This document shows positions 31,802 to 38,448 of a stretch of 38,448 nucleotides of DNA, piece after piece. Within the stretch, counting starts at the first letter, position 1, and each line of letters opens with the position of its first letter. The translations under genes and the position numbers were made by a program. Where the stretch lies: contig NW_003156409.1 of NCBI RefSeq assembly GCF_000003605.2, positions 1-38,448 on the forward strand. Reading direction: 5' to 3'. Under the pieces are notes generated by a model, which was not told the DNA's origin, did not search any database, and saw only the letters and a list, made by a program, of their open reading frames with translations. Source of the DNA: Saccoglossus kowalevskii (lineage: Eukaryota; Hemichordata; Enteropneusta; Harrimaniidae).

Positions 31802-31809
31802 TGACGTCA
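31802..31809. promoter_or_regulatory. Perfect CRE in a CpG-rich putative promoter
   Basis: TGACGTCA, the full palindromic CREB/ATF site, lies 225 bases before the proposed start codon at 32034. The surrounding 31730-32030 is rich in CpG (AAACGACGC, GGCGTCG, TCGCGAG, GGCCGATAACG), as expected of an unmethylated promoter. Confidence 0.45.
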
Positions 31810-32033
31810 CGGTACATACAAGGCGTCGTGTCTGTCGCGAGCAAGAACGTGAAGATATGCAGACGTCAGGGAGTTGCGTTCCAGAACACCGGAACGCTCT
31901 CTTGACAACATCTCATCTTGTCAAGTGCGATATAGTACTATGTAGATAGTCGGCCGATAACGAACAGTGGTGGCGCCCGTGTAGTCAGTGCCGGTTTCCA
32001 TGTACCACATCTACGAGTAGACACCGTGCAAAC

Positions 32034-32180
32034 ATGACTGACTCTGCAACTCGGCTTGTCTTGCCGAGACTTCAGGTTTCCGAATTCGGAAATATGCACC
32101 AGGATAATGATGTTCCCATGAAGTACCAGAAAAGGAGAAGCCATATTTCCGGTGCCAATAAACCACGAAACCGACCAGGG
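32034..32180 (+). CDS. Candidate first coding exon of an unrecognised gene
   Basis: The ATG in context AAACATGA opens 49 codons beginning MTDSATRLVLPRLQVSEFGN and ending KPRNRPG at donor CCAGGG|GTAGGT, phase 0. The frame meets a stop right after the donor, as expected if it is spliced there. The peptide is polar and basic, without a signal peptide or membrane segment. The phase-0 end fits the phase-0 exon at 36629-36817, 4.4 kb downstream. I do not recognise the family. The opposite-strand frame at 31938-32444 is longer but has no start context, domain or splice logic, and I regard it as the shadow. Confidence 0.5.
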
Positions 32181-33719
32181 GTAGGTTGATATAAATTTCT
32201 CCAATATTCGTAAATAATACGTAATTCTCGTCTGAAGCAACTTAACGGCGCCAGAGCCCCCTCCCCTTCTTTTCACCCAAACACTTGTATTGACTCGCAC
32301 GTGCATGGTAATCTCGAACGTGTTCCTCTGCGTATGCCAACGCGCTTCAAATGCAGTGCCATAGCATTTGGCAACCACTGGTGTGTTGAACTCACTATAC
32401 ATCATACCGAGCCTGACGCCACACTCTTGTGTACTATTATTCATTATAGTATATTAAATGACCGACTCCATCAGTTAAAGATATTACAAAACGCTTTAAA
32501 TCAACTTAAAATGCAGGTGATCACAATTTCATTTAAACTGCGACCTCGCGTGTGACTTCGATGTGTGGAAACTGTATTCATGAACGTTGCTAGGTTCTTT
32601 CTAAAACAAACTAAAACAAATTACCCCCAGCCAAAAAGTTATATGACCTATCTGTTGTGCCAGTGGTGTTTTTCATAAGAACAATGTTTATAATAATTTC
32701 AAGAAATTGCCCATATTGCAGACAAGAATTTTCATCCAGATACTAATTACATTGCAATCTAGACGTGTGTTTTCTGTCAGCATCAGAAACCATACACACC
32801 GGAGTTTGTATTGGTTTCGTATCATTACAACATGTCAGTATATTTTCTTTTATTCCGTAATACATTGATTGTGAGTTGTTTCAACTGTTATTACACATGG
32901 TATGTTCAGTATATTCAATTGTCATTCACCAATACAATACAATACAATACGTAAGTTTCTTACTACTAGTATGCTGAATATATTGATTTTAGCGATTTAA
33001 TAATCAACGGTGTACTTTTGAATATAATCTCACTGCACTCCACATCAATAATTTCTTCAGAAGAAAAACACAGAGATAATAATACTCTATAACATTTGTT
33101 TTATATGTATGTCATTCTTATGATGAGTGATTGCGCTAACGCAAGGAGTCTGTTGCATTCAGCAAGTTTGTTAGCTCTCATTTGATACCAGCTCCCATGG
33201 GTTGTCCAATAAACATATCACCAGCTCAGTATTTGTGCATAGATGATAACGAGGTAATGTAGAGTTTGGGGAGTATTTTTGTTCTACGTGGTCACCTGAC
33301 TATAATTATCGTGGAAAATAATTTACTGATGCGTACCACTATTGTAACGTTATTGTTTTATAGTTTACGATTACTAGTATAGGCATTCTCACTCATCTAT
33401 GTCTATAGTATCTATATCAATATATTCTGTCATCAGCAGAGAAGTGAGTTTTATCTAATTTACACGAAATTACATTCCACTTCTCATCACTCAGCTTCTG
33501 ACAAATGTTTTTATGTGGACAATGGTCCACAGTACCTGCAATGAGGCACAGACACAGTGTGTTTTAACTAAGGCTACAATGTAGGCAAATACGAAGGTAG
33601 GGTTCAAATTCCGGAGTTGAAATTCATATTTGGTTTATCTGCGCATGCTCTAACGCCTGAACAGTTGTTAAACAAAGACATTAGCTGTTATTCGTGGTGT
33701 TATTCAACCCACAGAGCAT

Positions 33720-33733
33720 GTTGCCAGGGCAAC
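33720..33733. promoter_or_regulatory. X-box-like RFX palindrome
   Basis: GTTGCCAGGGCAAC differs from the textbook X-box by one base and is an almost perfect palindrome. It lies in the proposed intron 1.5 kb after the candidate first exon. Confidence 0.4.
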
Positions 33734-34947
33734 CACATGACGTTTGTAAATAGTTCGGGGTTGTGACTGAAAACGATGCATAAACGGAGAATGTGAATGC
33801 TAGAAACACTGCTACTAAACACGCTAACACGTGCCAGCACGTGACCATACTTTACTGATTTATGAATTAGATCAGAACAATTCAACTAGACATTGTTGTA
33901 CAAACATGTCTACCAACCGAGTAATCGAACCGGTGGGGTCCAATACGACTTTCTTAGGGGGGGGGGTATGCAAACTGACCAAACAAAGAAGCATGTCGCG
34001 TGACGTTGCCTAGAAATTAATACCGTTATGATTGTTGGTTACCAAGGTGTCAGTAGTGACATTTGACCCGTGGCATACTCATCTGAGCATACGTCGATCA
34101 AGATATACCGTGTACACAACCTGCCATATTGTGACTCAACTAAAATGGTTGATAATTTTGAGATGTAACTCAAAAACACCATGACAACGAAAGTTGTGTT
34201 TACTCCAAATGTGCATGCTATCGAAACGTTCACAGCGACCTAAAACATAGAATGTTGAAAATACATGAAAAGAGGTGCCTTCACCTTTTTATGTGGGTGT
34301 TTGCCATGTATACATATGTAGCGAGAAGCCAATGTGTTCTCGTATAGCGTCATGGCTATTGTTACCTGGCTTTCGGCACAAAACAATGCATTTGTATTCA
34401 TTTTGACTACTCCTACTTTATAACGCAGGAACGTGAAAGAGTTCAGGATGTAATTCGATTTTAATGATGCATGTAACAGTTATATTAGTTTTCTAACGGC
34501 CTTCATTCCTACTTGTCCATCTTCTGGTTCTTTTAAAATTGTATTTTGGCAGTCCGAGGACCGCCCAAGTTAGGACAACGGGAAAAAAAGTACCACAAAA
34601 AATCCCCTTGAAATGAATTCACCAATTCATGTTTACACATTTGATCTCTTCCTTCACTGACTTGTAACTACATGTCTTTGTTATACATATTTAGTTGATG
34701 GCTATAAAGTTCAATGTTAAGGTGTGTCCATCCATAACCCTGTGCCGCGCTTCGCAAATTGCATGTACATGTAATGTCCCGGTCTTGGTCTTGGTGTAAG
34801 CGCGGACTCGCCTGTATATGTACCCATCACCTGGAAAGGGAAAATATCTTGTCACTCTTTCCTGAATTAGATAAGATAGCATCCGATTTAGATAATTACT
34901 GATGAGTGTTCATCTAAAAACATTAATGTCACTTAACCGTGGAGACG

Positions 34948-34960
34948 GTATCCAGGCAAC
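34948..34960. promoter_or_regulatory. Second X-box-like RFX site
   Basis: GTATCCAGGCAAC has the two RFX half sites GTATCC and GGCAAC with a one-base spacer. It is 1.2 kb from the site at 33720, in the same proposed intron. Confidence 0.3.
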
Positions 34961-36628
34961 CAGATGAATTCGATGGCAACATTTTTCCATGGTTATTGCT
35001 GAGTTGAATGAAACCGTTTAAATACGTTGTTATATGACGTGTACGAGTGTTTAAATTTACATCAAATAATAACTGACCGTTATCAACATAAATCACTCAA
35101 GTGTATTGCTTGGCAACGGCTGTTTTCAAACGCTATGCGCCCATCCTCGTTCGCATCCAAAGTGCGTATCTGTTGTTATCACCCGAAAAAGAGTTTGAAA
35201 TATGGGTTTGTCTAAATATTCACCACAAAGGAAACTTTCTTCGCGTGAAGACATTATATTTTTTTCAGAATTGATAAACATGATAACTGCTTGCTTTGTG
35301 CGAGTGCAGTGGCTGGAGTTTCCACTTAACTCGCGATAAGTCAAGAATGATGTTGGACTTTTGACATTTCAATAAGGAACGTAGTGCAGGTTTATTTAGT
35401 CTCATTATAATAAGCCAACCCATACAAAAGCTAGTGTTATTGACATAGCCCCCATAAGTTGGTTGTTGTACGAACGACTCCACTTGCTCGCTAATACCTG
35501 GCGACAATTCACAACTTTTCCCCGGGTACGACACAATACGAAATGTTGGCATTAGTGAGCGATAGACAATTTAATAGAAAACTCGGTCCAAAGCGCTATA
35601 AAGTAAGTTTTTTTCCCTCTCTCTCTTTTGTACTACACGAACACGTCTCCGTTCTATTGAATTGCTGCCTTTGTTGATCATACCTTTTAGTTTAAAAGTA
35701 ACACTTGTTAGCTGTGTACTCAGAGCGGTCGTTAGGGTCGACAGTGTTTCGAGCGTTAGTACTGATAGTTCACTACCTCGTACTCGCTGATAGAATTGAA
35801 CCCCCATAAACGGAGATGATGTTGTTTAATATTCTCTCGACTTAATGTATATTTCATCAAATCCCACCCCGTCATATATATGTGTGTACGTACTTCACCG
35901 GAAGCAGCCTTAAGGTCGTTGAGTTGGTGTTATAAAAGTCGATATTATGAGAGTGCATTTCGATGTAACTTAATTAAAATTCCACCTGTATGGAGACGTT
36001 CTAGTTTGTTTAGACATATGTGCAAATACAAACCAAGATTGCCGCTACTGTTGCTTACATATGCAAACACTAGTTGCTCACATTCCCAAAATATTGATCA
36101 GAAATCTTATAAGACAGATAAGAACAGCCCATTATTGCTGCTTTATGGACACATCAATTTTTTTTCATTTCATCCACCACAGAGTAGCAGAATAGTTTCA
36201 AAACACCGAGCCGACTCACGAGGAGTTACCTCAACTTTGCTTCCCACGACAATGTGCGCAAAATACAGTCGTTTCAAGTATAGTTACGAGTCAACATTCC
36301 GAAGGCAATATTCATATTTATACAGAACCAAAATCTAAACCATAACATGTAGCATACATTTCGAAGACATACTTATTTACTATCTATTTTTATATTTTGC
36401 GTTTCTCTGAGAGTAGAATACAGTTAACTATTTTGGGATTCCGAACACTGAAAACGAATAATTATAGACGAAAATCTCCATCATCAGTCGAATTGAAATT
36501 CTTTTTTAGGGTTTAAAAAAAAAAAAAAAAAATATTCGCATGAAATTCCGCCTAGCTAACGAAATATATGTTGTTGTTTTTTTTGTTTAAATAATTTGGG
36601 ATTATTTCCTGTTTATGTTTTTCAACAG

Positions 36629-36817
36629 GGATTTATCCGGGTCACAAGAAGGGTGGAACATGGAGAGGAGATCGGTACCAATGAAAGTCGCTTGTCAAAC
36701 CCTGAGCTTGGCATCACCGGTAAACAAGACAGGACTGTACATTTACCAAGCATTGCTGAAAGGTTGGACGCAGCACGGAAAGAACTACCGTTCTTGCCAA
36801 ATAAATATAAGGGAAAA
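36629..36817 (+). CDS. Candidate second coding exon of an unrecognised gene
   Basis: 189 open bases after TATGTTTTTCAACAG and before donor GGAAAA|GTGAGT; both borders are phase 0. The 63 residues start GFIRVTRRVEHGEEIGTNES, continue RLSNPELGITGKQDRT and end with IAERLDAARKELPFLPNKYK plus GK. The final third looks like an amphipathic charged helix followed by a Pro/basic turn. It lacks membrane segments and low-complexity runs, and its codons look like ordinary coding sequence. The style resembles small conserved ciliary or cytoskeletal proteins, but I cannot name one. The next exon must lie beyond the visible sequence or is too weak to see. Confidence 0.6.
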
Positions 36818-38448
36818 GTGAGTATGTTCGTACTTTAGATCGCATGCAACAAATGTTATAGAAGCTTTACATACATGCACTGTGCGTATATACAATGTGC
36901 GTATTTTACATGGTTGTCTAGTTTAGTCGTTTCATCCCTCTGTTCAATGAGATGTCTTGTGTGATTATGAACAATTTATCCACAGAATTAAAATAATTGT
37001 GAAATATATATCGGAAATATAAACATAATATCTTCAATATCACATATATAAGCAAAGGTGATATTTGTTTAGTGTAATATGTGTCCAACATTGACATTGA
37101 ACTACTCGTAAGTAGATCAATGTGTGCTTGGTGCCAGCTATATATGGGCACGACGTATACTAGTTGCCCGCACGCAGGTGATTATACTCTTCCGTCGCAA
37201 CCATGCAACAAAATACAGCAGTATGTAATAACGTGAAACAGACTGTTTGTATCAACTTTTATTGGGATCTTTTTATCACTGAACGCAGAGGACGGTGATA
37301 TAGACATAAACACGTGCGATGTAGAAATAATATTAGTAGTTCATATGAAAATGAATTATCAACATAGGTTACGGTTTTATAAATTATTTACTTTCAAATA
37401 TAATTTTTTTAAGAACAACCACGAAAATAAAAATGAATTCTCATTAAATAGTGGTGTTGACTTGAAAATAATCAGCTGGGCTATGGCTATGTGAGTAAAG
37501 TTTTAGTGAATATGCATGCATCGACTGTTACCTCGCTGTCACATTAACGTTATGGTGTTTAAGGCCATCAAACCAAGTAAGCACCATGACTTGGGGTCAG
37601 TTTTAACGATTTCTATTATCTGAAATGTTGATACGAATCTTGTAAAGTGTGTGGTGTAAGGGACATATAATTCATCATCAGCATCGTCGTCGTGTGTTTT
37701 GCAATCAAACAGGCGTCCTTCATGTCAAGTTCTTTCTTTGTGTTTGGTACTCAATTCGGACTCACTTAAACTCACTTCCGCCAGCACACGTGGGGACGCA
37801 ATGCGGCGCCTTCGATTGAAACCCAAATTATTCAGCCAATTCCAAATTAATGTGTTACGTCATTGCAGCAAACTGCAAACCCGTTTCGCAATAAACAGGA
37901 ATAGGTTGTCCACGCTACCGAGATATCTTGGCAATTGATACACGTGTATATTTGTTTTCCATATGCAAAAATAACTAATAGAACGTCTCTCCCTATCAAC
38001 ACGTTATTGTCTCGAAACCAATTCAATTTCGCTGTTCTGAATGTAAGCAGTCGAGGAGGACACTATCGCTGTGACTGATTGCTTTATTGAAGACAGGCTG
38101 TTTCCTATCCGACACGCAAGAGTAAAGTTTATGTTATGGTGACTGCAGCTTCATTCTGATAGCCCTATACAAATCATACGCGAATTCTGGACCGATCTAT
38201 TGTTCTACAGACACCTAACGCCGTTATGTTTGCTTTCTAAAAATATCTTTCTTTATTGCTCATACGAAAACACTTTCTTGACGGACAGGATCACAGTCAT
38301 TACAGTTTTGTACCAACCCTTATCACACGTAGACCCCTTCACAACTGCTCCCATAAAATCATCAGTATGTGATTAAAAACACGTCTGGTAAATCAACTTC
38401 GCCTCCCTAAAAATATATATCATTGACGAAATGGAACTTAAACCAACG
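36818..38448. other. Right end, no supported gene
   Basis: Probably intron of the unrecognised gene. A good acceptor (TTTTGCAATCAAACAG at about 37711) precedes an 18-codon frame closed by TAA without a donor, so I do not call an exon. No RNA gene or array is seen. Confidence 0.45.

Larger units (their letters stand above)
32181..36628 (+). other. Proposed intron of the unrecognised gene
   Basis: 4.4 kb, CpG-richer than the left part of the window. It holds a CAATA pentanucleotide repeat at about 32931-32949, a G-run at 33957-33966, two X-box-like sites and a poly-A run near 36512-36530. The small open frames within it, including 35880-36338, show no recognisable domain. Confidence 0.45.

Noticed and set aside
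31938-32444. - strand frame of 168 codons
   Set aside because: It overlaps the CpG-rich promoter and the + strand exon at 32034, has mixed composition and no recognisable domain. The high CpG content lowers stop frequency.
35880-36338. + strand frame of 152 codons
   Set aside because: Low-quality composition and no family resemblance; it lies inside the proposed intron.
37711-37770. Third exon of the unrecognised gene
   Set aside because: The acceptor is good, but the frame closes after 18 codons without a donor.

Overview
The window is animal nuclear DNA. It has introns with GT/AG borders, short exons in long introns, several different tandem repeats and many small inverted-repeat elements, and it is AT-rich. 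The two recognisable genes are conserved across animals. By eye, CpG is depleted from about 1 to 27 kb and restored to the right, the mosaic pattern expected of gene-body methylation in invertebrates. I infer a marine-type bilaterian invertebrate and cannot name the species. Layout: (1) About 1.3-17.1 kb, + strand, holds a Golgi UDP-galactose transporter of the SLC35A2 type. Two certain exons (13309-13649 and 16409-17071) join in phase 0 and cover the whole membrane core. Two small candidate 5' exons (1344-1406 and 8742-8777) have matching phase-1 borders. The introns carry five minisatellite arrays totalling nearly 6 kb. (2) About 17.1-21.7 kb lies between two convergent genes and contains a 123-bp tandem repeat of about five copies. 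(3) About 21.7-27.5 kb, - strand, holds a complete CDK20 (cell-cycle-related kinase, CCRK) gene with ten coding exons encoding 339 residues, plus a likely non-coding first exon. Exon 7 ends in a 73-bp tandem duplication that copies its splice donor, and the T-loop residue is Ser rather than Thr. Its introns are littered with small inverted-repeat elements. (4) About 27.6-31.8 kb is intergenic, with a terminal-inverted-repeat element related to two others in the window and a striking long hairpin at 30172-30309. (5) About 31.8-36.8 kb, + strand, holds two phase-compatible candidate coding exons (32034-32180 and 36629-36817) of a gene I do not recognise. It starts in a CpG-rich region with a perfect CRE and has two RFX X-box-like sites in its intron. 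The remainder up to 38448 shows no exon I can support. CDK20 controls cilium assembly and SLC35A2 supplies UDP-galactose for glycosylation in the Golgi; nothing in the sequence suggests that they work together. Their tail-to-tail order is ordinary genomic neighbourhood.
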